From NCBI GenBank assembly GCA_964568735.1, contig CAZMRF010000024.1, positions 1-63,261 on the forward strand: a DNA stretch of 63,261 nt, written 5' to 3'. The notes under the pieces were generated by a model. It made no database searches, was not told the origin of the DNA, and was given only the letters and a program-made list of their open reading frames with translations. Positions 1 through 6,557 of the stretch are shown piece after piece. A program made the position numbers and the translations under genes. This stretch comes from CAZMRF01 sp964568735 (GTDB lineage Bacteria > Acidobacteriota > Polarisedimenticolia > JACPZX01). Positions within the stretch are counted from its first letter, which is position 1, and every line of letters starts with the position of its first letter.

Positions 1-297
1 CGCGTTGCTGACAAGCTCGCCATCGGAGTCGACGCCGACCAGAACGATGAAGCTCCGGGCCACGTTCTCACATCGATGGTCAAGGGCGTGAACGCCGCCG
101 TCTTCGATGCCATCCAGCGGATCCAGTCAGGGACTTTCAAGGGCGGCATCTATTCCTTCGGCCTGAAGGAAGGCGGAGTTGGTTACGTCTACGACGACCG
201 TAACAAGCACCTCATCCCCGACAGCGTTCACACCCGCGTCGAGGAGCTCAAGCAGGAGATCATCGCCGGCCGCATCAAGGTGCCCAGCACTCGATGA
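1..297 (+). CDS. BMP-family ABC transporter substrate-binding protein, C-terminal part
   Basis: Only the last 98 residues are in the window; the frame is open to the left edge. The visible part (DKLAIGVDADQND, then GVGYVYDD, then a final helix RVEELKQEIIAGRIKVP) is the C-terminal lobe of Bmp/Med-type periplasmic binding proteins, which capture purine nucleosides or related sugars for an ABC importer. The stop codon overlaps the ATG of the next gene by 4 nt, the usual arrangement with the tandem ATPase of the same importer. Family assignment is firm for such a short piece; the substrate cannot be read from the sequence. Confidence 0.8.
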   Translation, partial: RVADKLAIGVDADQNDEAPGHVLTSMVKGVNAAVFDAIQRIQSGTFKGGIYSFGLKEGGVGYVYDDRNKHLIPDSVHTRVEELKQEIIAGRIKVPSTR

Positions 298-1976
298 CCG
301 CAGGAGGCAACGGCGCCGACCGTGGTCGGCCCGCCATTCGGATGCAGGGGATCGACAAGTCGTTCGGTCCCGTGCGGGCCAATCGCGCGGCGTCGCTCGA
401 GGTGATGCCGGCCGAGATCCACGCTCTGGTTGGTGAGAACGGCGCCGGAAAATCGACACTCATGCGCATTCTCGGCGGGCTCATGAAGCCCGACGCCGGG
501 ACATTCGAGGTCAACGGCCGCGATGTCACCGGCTGGTCCACCAACGACGCGATTGCCGCCGGCATCGGTGTCGTTCACCAGCATTTCATGCTCGTCCCCA
601 CGCTCACCGTGGCGGAGAACATCGTCCTCGGAGACGAGCCGGTGAAGAGCGGAATGTTCGATTACGCCCGCGCTCTCTCCGAGGTGACCGCACTGAGCAA
701 GGAGACAGGGCTGGCTGTCTCCGCCGATCGCAAGGTGTCCGAGCTCTCCGTCGGCGAGGCGCAGAGGGTCGAGATACTCAAGACGCTATTTCGCGGCGCG
801 AAGATACTCGTGCTCGACGAGCCGACAGCCGTCCTCTCCCCACCCGAGGTGAAAGAGCTGTGGACGGTTCTGCGCCGGCTCCGCGAAGCCGGCGGCACGA
901 TTGTGCTGATCACCCATCGCCTCGATGAGGTGATGGACCTGTCGGACACAATAACGGTGATGCGGGCCGGTCAAACCATCGAGCGCCTCGAGACGACGGC
1001 AACGAGTCCCGCCGAGATCGCCCGGGCAATGGTGGGCCGCGACGTGGCCCTCATGTCGCGTCAGGGCGAGGCAACAGGCGTCGCCGAGGCGTTGGGGATG
1101 AGTGCGCACCCCGCTGGCGACAGCCCCACGGTGCATCCGCCAAACGATTTCAGCGCCGCTCTCGAGGTGGAGGATCTGGTCGTGACCGGATCGCGCCACA
1201 CCCGCGTCGTGGACGGGATCACCTTCGCGATTCGACCGGGCGAGATCCTCGGCATCGCTGGAGTGGAGGGCAACGGTCAGACCGAGCTGATCGAAGCGAT
1301 CGCCGGACTTCGAAAGTCCGAATCAGGTGTGATTCGTATCGCCGGCAGCGACATGACCGGTGCCGACGTGGCCGAGCGTCGAGCGGCCGGACTGGCCCAC
1401 ATTCCCGAGGATCGACATCGCCGCGGTTTGATACTCGACTACTCGATCGCCGACAATCTGCTACTCGGACGGCAGGACGAGTTCGCCAGACGAGGAGTGC
1501 TGGACGCCGATCGTATCGCGGAGAACGCAAAGGTGCAGATCGAATCGTTCGATATCCGCCCCCGGTCCGCGGTCCTGCCTGCCCGCTCGCTCTCCGGCGG
1601 CAATCAGCAGAAAGTCGTGATCGCGCGTGAGATGGGACACGACTTCGCGGTTCTGCTCGCTTCACAGCCGACACGCGGTGTGGACGTCGGCGCTATCGAG
1701 TTCATTCACGAGCGACTGCGCGCAGCGCGGGCGGCGGGCAAGGCGGTGCTCCTCGTTTCGGCAGAGCTGAATGAACTGCTCGCCCTCGCCGACCGGATGA
1801 CGGGCGCGGCCCAGCAGGAGGCCCGGGTCTACCGGGAGGCCTGGGAGGAGGCGACGTCTCGCCGGCTGAAGACCGCGCGCGCCCTGATCGGGGCAACCGT
1901 GGGCGCCGGTCTGTGTGTAGACGGGGAGGGCCAGGCCTTGGGGTGCGGGGCGATCGTGTGGGGGCTGAGGTTCTAG
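294..1976 (+). CDS. Tandem-domain ABC importer ATPase (nucleoside/simple sugar type), aberrant C-terminus
   Basis: Two ABC domains in one chain, as in RbsA/NupA-type importers. Domain 1 has Walker A GENGAGKST (about residue 47-55), signature LSVGEAQRVEIL and Walker B ILVLDEPTAVL. Domain 2 has the degenerate Walker A GVEGNGQTE, signature LSGGNQQKVVIARE and the typical LLASQPTRGVDVGAIEFIH. Homology is clear up to LADRM (about residue 502, base 1797). The family should continue with a short strand, an AVMxxGxI-like stretch and a helix; instead about 58 unrelated residues run to the stop. The two permease genes that normally follow are absent. The 3' end is therefore either a recombination or insertion scar or an assembly join. 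It pairs with the binding protein at 1-297 (ATGA overlap). Confidence 0.85.
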   Translation: MTAGGNGADRGRPAIRMQGIDKSFGPVRANRAASLEVMPAEIHALVGENGAGKSTLMRILGGLMKPDAGTFEVNGRDVTGWSTNDAIAAGIGVVHQHFMLVPTLTVAENIVLGDEPVKSGMFDYARALSEVTALSKETGLAVSADRKVSELSVGEAQRVEILKTLFRGAKILVLDEPTAVLSPPEVKELWTVLRRLREAGGTIVLITHRLDEVMDLSDTITVMRAGQTIERLETTATSPAEIARAMVGRDVALMSRQGEATGVAEALGMSAHPAGDSPTVHPPNDFSAALEVEDLVVTGSRHTRVVDGITFAIRPGEILGIAGVEGNGQTELIEAIAGLRKSESGVIRIAGSDMTGADVAERRAAGLAHIPEDRHRRGLILDYSIADNLLLGRQDEFARRGVLDADRIAENAKVQIESFDIRPRSAVLPARSLSGGNQQKVVIAREMGHDFAVLLASQPTRGVDVGAIEFIHERLRAARAAGKAVLLVSAELNELLALADRMTGAAQQEARVYREAWEEATSRRLKTARALIGATVGAGLCVDGEGQALGCGAIVWGLRF

Positions 1977-1981
1977 CGCGT

Positions 1982-2015
1982 CCCTGAGAGCCATGTCCAA
2001 CAGGCTCTTTCAGGG
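1982..2015 (+). terminator. Hairpin just after the ATPase ORF
   Basis: CCCTGA plus GAGCC pairs with GGCTC plus TCAGGG around a roughly 10-nt loop, with a TT bulge. There is no T-tract, so it is a terminator-like hairpin of uncertain function. It starts 5 nt after the ORF stop. Confidence 0.35.
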
Positions 2016-2182
2016 GCTGGCCAGAAAGGCGGAACAACCAAACCCAGGGCCCACCTCCATCATGCCCACGATTTCACCTTGCCCGGGTCCTGATCTGGGG
2101 ATACGTTCCCCCCGAACTTGCCCCCATGGTGAAGAATAGACGCAGTCCGCCCGCACGTGTGGGGCAGGGACAGTGGGATTGC

Positions 2183-2707
2183 ATGCCTGACGACAGCCCG
2201 GAGCAGTACGCCGTCCTGACGGCCTACGAAGTGGCACGTTGCATGGCCGCGATCGAGGCCATCGCGCGACTCGGGAAACCCGTCGCTGAAGTGTGTGCCC
2301 GCGCAGCTCGAGACCAAGAAGAGCTTCAGAAGATCGAAGCGGACGTCCAGACTTGCATCCGGCTCTCAGGTGAGCAGGAAGTATGGGGCTTCGTCCGGCG
2401 AGTGGACGAAGCCCGAGTGACCTACGGGTACTACAGATACCCATGGGCCTTGGAGGCTTTTGAATCTCTGACCCACCTACGCTCAGCCCTCGAGCCTCGC
2501 CAGTACGAATGGGTCAGCGGCCTCCTCTTCGGCTACCAAGCCGAAGCGATCCACCAGTGGCTTACTGCTGCGTCGGACGCACCAGCGTCCACGTCACAGC
2601 ATGGTGGTGCTGTGAGCACGGCGGGAACGTGTCACCCTTCGAGAGGGCGATCTCGTACCCACACGTTGAGCGGTATATCCCGCTCCGCTCGCACTTGTGT
2701 CCAGTAG
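2183..2707 (+). CDS. Hypothetical protein, 174 aa
   Basis: Not recognised. Start chosen at the ATG at 2183 (MPDDSPEQYAVL) because the N-terminal extension from 2126 is Arg/Pro-rich and low quality; 2126 remains possible. The first ~130 residues look like a real soluble alpha-helical protein (YAVLTAYEVARCMAAIEAIAR, then an aromatic stretch VTYGYYRYPWALEAF, then EWVSGLLFGYQAEAIHQWL). The last ~45 residues are Ser/Thr/Arg-rich and disordered. No signal peptide or catalytic motif is seen. Base composition is less GC-rich than the flanks. It lies between the broken ABC gene and the integrase, so it is probably accessory cargo. Confidence 0.45.
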   Translation: MPDDSPEQYAVLTAYEVARCMAAIEAIARLGKPVAEVCARAARDQEELQKIEADVQTCIRLSGEQEVWGFVRRVDEARVTYGYYRYPWALEAFESLTHLRSALEPRQYEWVSGLLFGYQAEAIHQWLTAASDAPASTSQHGGAVSTAGTCHPSRGRSRTHTLSGISRSARTCVQ

Positions 2708-2869
2708 ATCCTGACGTGTGTCAGATCTCCTATGACTTTGAAGCGGACCCGAGTGGCCGTGAGAGAGGTGCCTGGCCGTCGAGCTCAGTACCTCTCCGCC
2801 GGGCGGCCGCTCAAGCCCATCCATTTCCACCCCCGGCGAAAAGCCCAGTGGGCCGCAGGAAAAACGCTG

Positions 2870-2897
2870 TTGACACCCGCGAACCACTTTGTCTAAA
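2870..2897 (+). promoter_or_regulatory. sigma70-type promoter for the structured RNA
   Basis: TTGACA (2870-2875), 16-nt spacer, TCTAAA (2892-2897). The predicted start is near 2904, immediately before the structured RNA. A consensus -35 in non-coding sequence with a terminator hairpin about 165 nt downstream supports a small independent transcription unit. Confidence 0.55.
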
Positions 2898-2903
2898 GTC
2901 CGA

Positions 2904-3067
2904 AACGCATGAAGGGCGAGCCGCCCGCGGGACGCAAACCGCCCCCGGACGGACATCAGGGAGGAGGCCCACGATTCGGCGCTTAGCTGACAGGCGACAT
3001 CGCCGTGCCGCGGGTTCGATGCTCCCTTCGTGAGGTGAATCCGGGGCGGCCAACCTCAGGCCGCCCC
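2904..3067 (+). ncRNA. Stand-alone structured RNA, c-di-GMP (GEMM-I)-like
   Basis: Bases 2905-2944 resemble the first arm of GEMM-I aptamers: ACGCA, then GGGC (2914-2917), a purine-rich loop, a CCG/CGG stem (2921-2930), GACGCAAA (2931-2938) on the opposite side of the internal loop, then GCCC (2941-2944) closing on GGGC. The ACGCA and GACGCAAA blocks are the conserved ligand-site and junction sequences of that class. The second arm (2945-3030) is less recognisable. The RNA is flanked by a promoter and a perfect terminator-like hairpin, and no same-strand gene follows until the integrase at 4426. It may be an orphan riboswitch, a riboswitch-derived small RNA, or a different RNA with a chance match. 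Confidence 0.4.
3043..3067 (+). terminator. Perfect hairpin ending the small RNA
   Basis: GGGGCGGCC (3043-3051), 7-nt loop, GGCCGCCCC (3059-3067): nine uninterrupted GC-rich base pairs. The following sequence (ATCACTTCAT) is only weakly T-rich, so termination is probable rather than certain. Confidence 0.55.
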
Positions 3068-3366
3068 ATCACTTCATACCACTCCTCCCGGTCCACCGAC
3101 AAGGCCGTCAGAATTCATCTGAATTCAGGTCGGCGGATTTTCCACGGGGACTCTTCCACATCTCCCGGGGTTTTCAAGTAGGTAAACGCGCTGTTTCAGG
3201 CCCGATCTCGCGTTCTATTCGTCTGGTCGATCGTGCATCGAAATGCGGCGGGCTTCACTGGGTAGGTAAGGGTGAGCGCTCTCAGCCCGGCCTCCGGAAT
3301 GGTCCCGCGGCATGGCCGCCACGAAGCCCGCCCCCGGGCATCTCCACCCCGACCTCGGCACATCTC
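3068..3366. other. Intergenic stretch, no gene seen
   Basis: No credible ORF. It holds a symmetrical pair of GAATTC sites (3111-3116 and 3121-3126) separated by ATCT, and short AT-richer patches. It may contain the 3' untranslated region of the reverse-strand gene that ends at 3367. Confidence 0.4.
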
Positions 3367-3915
3367 TCAACCGAAGAGTCCTGCCTGGCGCAGCACGAAT
3401 GAGCCAGCGCGAATGATCCAGTAGGCCAGAGTGCCGCCACCGATGAGAAGCAGAATTCGGACTCCGACAGAGTGCCAGCGGGGATATAGGCGTTGGAGCT
3501 GGGTCGGGATCCACTGCCCCTGGCCACCCTTCCAGCGCACGCTTTGGAGCTGCGGAACTGCAGTCTTGTAGCTGAGGAGCTGGAGGTAGACCCATTCCTT
3601 CGGTCCGAGTGACTTCACACGGATCACGTGCTGGCCATCCCTTGTCCGGCTCTGCTCGAAGGCAATCGCGGGACTGAACTGGAGAAAGTCTGGCCTCAAG
3701 CTGTGAATGATCTCGATGTCTTCGGCAGCCTGACGGCCAAGGTTTTGTAGGCTCATGGAGTTCGACACGAGCGTGATGGCTTCCTTCTTTAGATCGAACA
3801 CGAAGTTGTGCGGTGACCACCAGACCAACTTTGAGCGGGGCTGCAGGAACTGGCTCAGGTAGCCGGCGATGAGGCTGACGACGATGGTGGCAATGTAACC
3901 GCCGAGGGAATCCAT
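3367..3915 (-). CDS. Hypothetical membrane-anchored protein, 182 aa
   Basis: Not recognised. An N-terminal hydrophobic helix (about residues 6-24, YIATIVVSLIAGYLSQF) and a second near the C-terminus (about 150-173, VGVRILLLIGGGTLAYWII) flank a roughly 120-residue soluble domain with beta-rich character (VWWSPHNFVFDLKKEAITLVSNSMSL and a later EWVYLQLLSY). This fits a small bitopic or hairpin membrane protein with a sensing or scaffold domain. It is followed after 7 nt on the same strand's upstream side by the YHYH gene, so the two probably share a transcript. Codon use is less GC-biased than in the core genes, in keeping with an accessory region. Confidence 0.55.
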   Translation of the reverse strand: MDSLGGYIATIVVSLIAGYLSQFLQPRSKLVWWSPHNFVFDLKKEAITLVSNSMSLQNLGRQAAEDIEIIHSLRPDFLQFSPAIAFEQSRTRDGQHVIRVKSLGPKEWVYLQLLSYKTAVPQLQSVRWKGGQGQWIPTQLQRLYPRWHSVGVRILLLIGGGTLAYWIIRAGSFVLRQAGLFG

Positions 3916-3922
3916 CTATCTC

Positions 3923-4276
3923 CTACCTCCCAGCCTTCAGCTCTTCGACGTCGCGCCTGAGCTGAGCGACCATGGCCTCGAGGTTGGCGACGCGATTCTC
4001 GAGGGACTGATCCGCGACCTTCGTCGGCGTCGCCTTTGTTGGCGTCGCTTTCGGGGCGGGAGTGCCGGCTGCGTTCAGTGCCGCGATCGCGTCGGCCTGG
4101 GTCGCGAACGACTGGCCAGCCAGGGGCCCCTGGTGGAAGTGGTAGCCGCCCAGCTTCCGGTTGTGGTGACCTCCGTAGGCATCGAGGCCGCCGCCGTGGG
4201 CGAGGACGTCGACGGAGCTTCCTGTCAGGATCATCACCAGCGCTGCACAGACGGCAATCCATGTGAGTCTTCTCAC
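3923..4276 (-). CDS. Secreted YHYH-domain protein
   Basis: 117 residues. Signal peptide at 1-26 (MRRLTWIAVCAALVMILTG, cleavage near VLAHG). The mature N-terminus holds the YHYH-type motif HGGGLDAYGGHHNRK followed by GGYHFHQG, a His/Gly-rich segment common in small exported bacterial proteins. Then come a Thr/Ala/Pro/Lys linker (TPAPKATPTKATPTK) and a C-terminal heptad-like helix (NRVANLEAMVAQLRRDVEEL) that should form a short coiled coil. The biochemical role of YHYH proteins is not established; the clustered histidines suggest metal binding (inference). It lies upstream of the membrane protein at 3367-3915 on the same strand. Confidence 0.7.
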   Translation of the reverse strand: MRRLTWIAVCAALVMILTGSSVDVLAHGGGLDAYGGHHNRKLGGYHFHQGPLAGQSFATQADAIAALNAAGTPAPKATPTKATPTKVADQSLENRVANLEAMVAQLRRDVEELKAGR

Positions 4277-4425
4277 GGCCGTAGCCTCCTGCCCTTCATG
4301 GGCTCTATCCGTTGATATCGTGAAAAGCTACGCCGGACGGGATGTTTTCTCAAGCTCCGTCTGATATGCTCCGGCCCGGAACCCTCCCCCGCCACGGGAA
4401 AAGCCCCTTCGCACTGGGAGCATCC

Positions 4426-5613
4426 ATGGGTGCCGTACGCCACCGGCGGGGGCGGAGAAGCGAGTGGCTCGCCGACTATCGCCTGGCGGGCAAGCGGATC
4501 CGCCGCTGCTTCCATACGCGCGAGGAGGCAGAGCGGGCCGTCGCCCGGGCGGACCTACTCTCCGGGAAGCGTGACGGCCCAGCGGGCGCGCTCCTGGCGT
4601 CGACGCTGTCTGCCTATTCCGGCGAATGGCTCCGTCGCGCCCAGGGGCGGCTCGCTCCGAAGACGCTGCGCTCCTACGAGCAGCTCCTCCGCGTGCACGT
4701 GCTGCCCGCTCTCGGCCATCGGCCACTCCGGGAGCTGACCAGGGCGTCGCTCCGGGAACTGCTCGCGCAGAAGGTGGAAGCCAAGCTCAGCCGCAACACC
4801 GTGCGGCTGATCCACGCAGCTGTGCGGGCGCTGCTGTCGGAAGCAGTCGACGAGGAGATCCTGATCGCCAACCCGGCGGCCGGCCTCGGCCGAGTCTACG
4901 GCCTGGCTTCACGCCGGGCCCGCCAGCACGAGCTGCGAGCGCTGACGGCCGAGGAGACGGGGCAGCTCTTGCGCGCGTTGACAGCGCGACGGAGCGTTCA
5001 TCACGTCCTCTTCGAGGTCCTCCTGGGCACGGGGATGCGGGTAGGGGAGGTCCTGGCGCTTCGATGGGAGGACCTCGACCTCGAGCAGCGCAGGATCCGG
5101 ATCCTCCGAGGCGTGCATGAGGGAGAAGAGGGGCCTACAAAGACTGGTAGGGGGAGGACCGTGCTGATCAGCGCCGGCCTCGTGCAGGCGCTTCGCCGCC
5201 ATCGCATGAGCGCTCGGCAGCGCGCGAGACGGCGCTGGAACCGCACGGGGCTGGTGTTCCCCTCGCCCGGACCTGCCGGTGGGTACCTGGACGCCGGCAG
5301 TGTCCGCCGCGCCTTCAAGCGGGCGCTGGGGTGGGCGGAGCTGCCCACCCACTTCCGCGTCCACGACCTGCGCCACACCTACGCCGTGCTGCTGCTGCGC
5401 TCCGGAGTGCGGCTCCAGGATGTCCGTGCCCAGCTCGGCCACTCGACAATCACCCTCACGGCCGACCAATACGGGCAGTACGAGTGCCCGGATGCGACGG
5501 GGAGCCTCTCGGGGCTCGACCTCATCTTCCCGACAGAGCTGCGCGAGCCGGCCGCGGCCGGGTACCGGAAGGTCCAGAAGTTCCCCGCCCGGCGCGGCCG
5601 CGTGAGGAGCTGA
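4426..5613 (+). CDS. Tyrosine recombinase / phage-type integrase
   Basis: 395 residues from the ATG at 4426 (MGAVRHRRGRRSEWLAD), preferred to the ATG at 4342 because the N-terminal arm begins here and GGGAG precedes it. Order: arm-type DNA-binding domain (about 1-50), SAM-like core-binding domain (about 60-155, ending NTVRLIHAAVRALLSEA), catalytic domain (about 180-380). Catalytic residues are all present: Arg in GTGMRVGEVLALRW, Lys in TKTGRGRTV, HxxR in HDLRHTYA, His in LGHSTITLTADQY, and the nucleophilic Tyr of DQYGQY. The enzyme should be active in site-specific integration or excision. It sits 326 nt from the 3' end of tRNA-Thr, the classic position for an island integrase. No excisionase of known type is obvious; the small protein at 5662 is a candidate. 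Confidence 0.9.
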   Translation: MGAVRHRRGRRSEWLADYRLAGKRIRRCFHTREEAERAVARADLLSGKRDGPAGALLASTLSAYSGEWLRRAQGRLAPKTLRSYEQLLRVHVLPALGHRPLRELTRASLRELLAQKVEAKLSRNTVRLIHAAVRALLSEAVDEEILIANPAAGLGRVYGLASRRARQHELRALTAEETGQLLRALTARRSVHHVLFEVLLGTGMRVGEVLALRWEDLDLEQRRIRILRGVHEGEEGPTKTGRGRTVLISAGLVQALRRHRMSARQRARRRWNRTGLVFPSPGPAGGYLDAGSVRRAFKRALGWAELPTHFRVHDLRHTYAVLLLRSGVRLQDVRAQLGHSTITLTADQYGQYECPDATGSLSGLDLIFPTELREPAAAGYRKVQKFPARRGRVRS

Positions 5614-5623
5614 AACTTTTCCC

Positions 5624-5652
5624 TTGACAACGCCAGGGCAGGGGCGTAGGTT
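5624..5652 (+). promoter_or_regulatory. Promoter for the 61-aa protein, near-leaderless
   Basis: TTGACA (5624-5629), 17-nt spacer, TAGGTT (5647-5652). The ATG at 5662 is 10 nt from the -10 box, so the mRNA would have almost no leader, and no Shine-Dalgarno is visible. Confidence 0.6.
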
Positions 5653-5661
5653 GCACGTGTC

Positions 5662-5847
5662 ATGGCTGAAACTAAGCCGCAAGCCTACATAACCACGACG
5701 GTCAGAGCCTACTTGGTAGACCTGCCGCGCCTCGCCCGCGTGGAACGCGAGGTCCTGAAGGCAAATCCAAAAGCCAAGAAGAGCGACGCCATCCGTCGAC
5801 TGCTCGACATCTACGAAGCCACCCAGCGCAAGAGGGCGGCCGGATGA
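5662..5847 (+). CDS. Small ribbon-helix-helix-like protein, 61 aa
   Basis: Complete small ORF with its own promoter. The N-terminal stretch (TTTVRAYLVDLP) could be a beta strand. It is followed by a basic helix (ARVEREVLKANPKAKK) and SDAIRRLLDIYEATQRK, whose S/T-x-A-I-R-x-L-L pattern resembles the second helix of ribbon-helix-helix repressors. Position beside the integrase and tRNA suggests a regulator or excision-directionality factor, but that is inference; the protein could equally be an antitoxin-like orphan. The product is basic at both ends, consistent with DNA binding. Confidence 0.6.
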   Translation: MAETKPQAYITTTVRAYLVDLPRLARVEREVLKANPKAKKSDAIRRLLDIYEATQRKRAAG

Positions 5848-5938
5848 ACACCCACCTGGGCCCCACCGTGGGCCCCAATCCTGAAAAGGACCTCTCCCCA
5901 GCGATCCTCGGATCTGCCGAGATTCTGCGCGGAATGCG

Positions 5939-6013
5939 TGGAGCCGGCGGTCGGGATCGAACCGACGGCCTGCTGATTACGAATCAGCTGCTCTACCACT
6001 GAGCTACGCCGGC
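5939..6013 (-). tRNA. tRNA-Thr(CGT)
   Basis: Full cloverleaf on the reverse strand: acceptor GCCGGCG/CGCCGGC, D arm GCTC/GAGC, anticodon stem GCTGA/TCAGC with loop TTCGTAA (anticodon CGT, reading ACG), T arm GTCGG-TTCGATC-CCGAC, discriminator T and an encoded CCA. The 3' end faces the integrase side, so an element using this tRNA as attachment site would extend leftwards. I could not find a convincing second copy of the tRNA 3' end in the window. Confidence 0.97.
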
Positions 6014-6041
6014 TTTGCGGGTTCAACAGGTGGGAGCCGCG

Positions 6042-6070
6042 ATACTAGGGCGGCGCTCCGGGAGTGTCAA
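6042..6070 (-). promoter_or_regulatory. Promoter of tRNA-Thr
   Basis: On the reverse strand: TTGACA (6070-6065), 17-nt spacer, TAGTAT (6047-6042). The tRNA 5' end at 6013 lies about 22 nt downstream of the predicted start. Confidence 0.65.
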
Positions 6071-6209
6071 CACGGAGAGTGGGGACTCGTCGACCAGGCG
6101 AAGGCAGGGCTACTGGCGGCACGAACGAGAGGCACCGCTTCGACTATGTCGGAGTGTCTCATCCGCGCGTCCCTGCCTCATGCCTCGGCTTGGCCTAGAC
6201 TGAGCCGCA

Positions 6210-6455
6210 ATGAAGCGGCTGCGGTGGATCGTCTTCATATTGATCGTCGCGGGGAGCGCGCTCTTCCTCTTTCGCTACTCGCTGCAGAAGGAGAGGCCGG
6301 ACATCCCGGCGGACGAGCTGCACCTCGGCCTCCGAGATCGAGAGGAGGCCTGCATGTCCTGCCACGGCCCCGACGGCGCCGCGCCGAGGGGCCGAAACCA
6401 TCCCGTGGGGCGAGACTGCACGCGCTGCCACTTCTGGCAGGGAGAGAGAAGGTGA
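6210..6455 (+). CDS. Mini dihaem c-type cytochrome, membrane-anchored
   Basis: 81 residues. An N-terminal signal anchor (residues 5-22, RWIVFILIVAGSALFLF) is followed by a periplasmic tail with two haem c motifs, CMSCH (about 48-52) and CTRCH (about 71-75). The spacing and extra His (GRNHPVG) resemble fragments of multihaem NapC/doubled-CxxCH cytochromes. It would pass electrons in the periplasm; partners are unknown, as no redox complex lies beside it. A TAGACT box 9 nt before the ATG suggests a leaderless mRNA. It is complete: a stop follows directly after GERR. An alternative reading is an orphan dihaem domain derived from a larger cytochrome. Confidence 0.75.
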   Translation: MKRLRWIVFILIVAGSALFLFRYSLQKERPDIPADELHLGLRDREEACMSCHGPDGAAPRGRNHPVGRDCTRCHFWQGERR

Positions 6456-6557
6456 CGTACATGAGAGGGAACTCTCGGGACGTCAACAGGGAACGGGTCA
6501 GGCACCAGAGCGAGAGTCGATGGGAATGGTCCCGGGGGGCGCGGGAGGGCCGGCTCG

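Noticed and set aside
3504..3525. Possible left attachment site resembling the tRNA-Thr 3' end
   Set aside because: TTGGAGC and GTCGGGATC match the tRNA end only with a gap, and the site lies inside an intact reverse-strand gene; likely chance.
4342..4425. Upstream ATG start for the integrase
   Set aside because: The extra 28 residues are not similar to integrase arm domains, and the ATG at 4426 has a better ribosome-binding context.
5855..5880. Terminator formed by repeated GGGCCCCA words
   Set aside because: The stem would leave almost no loop and no T-tract follows.
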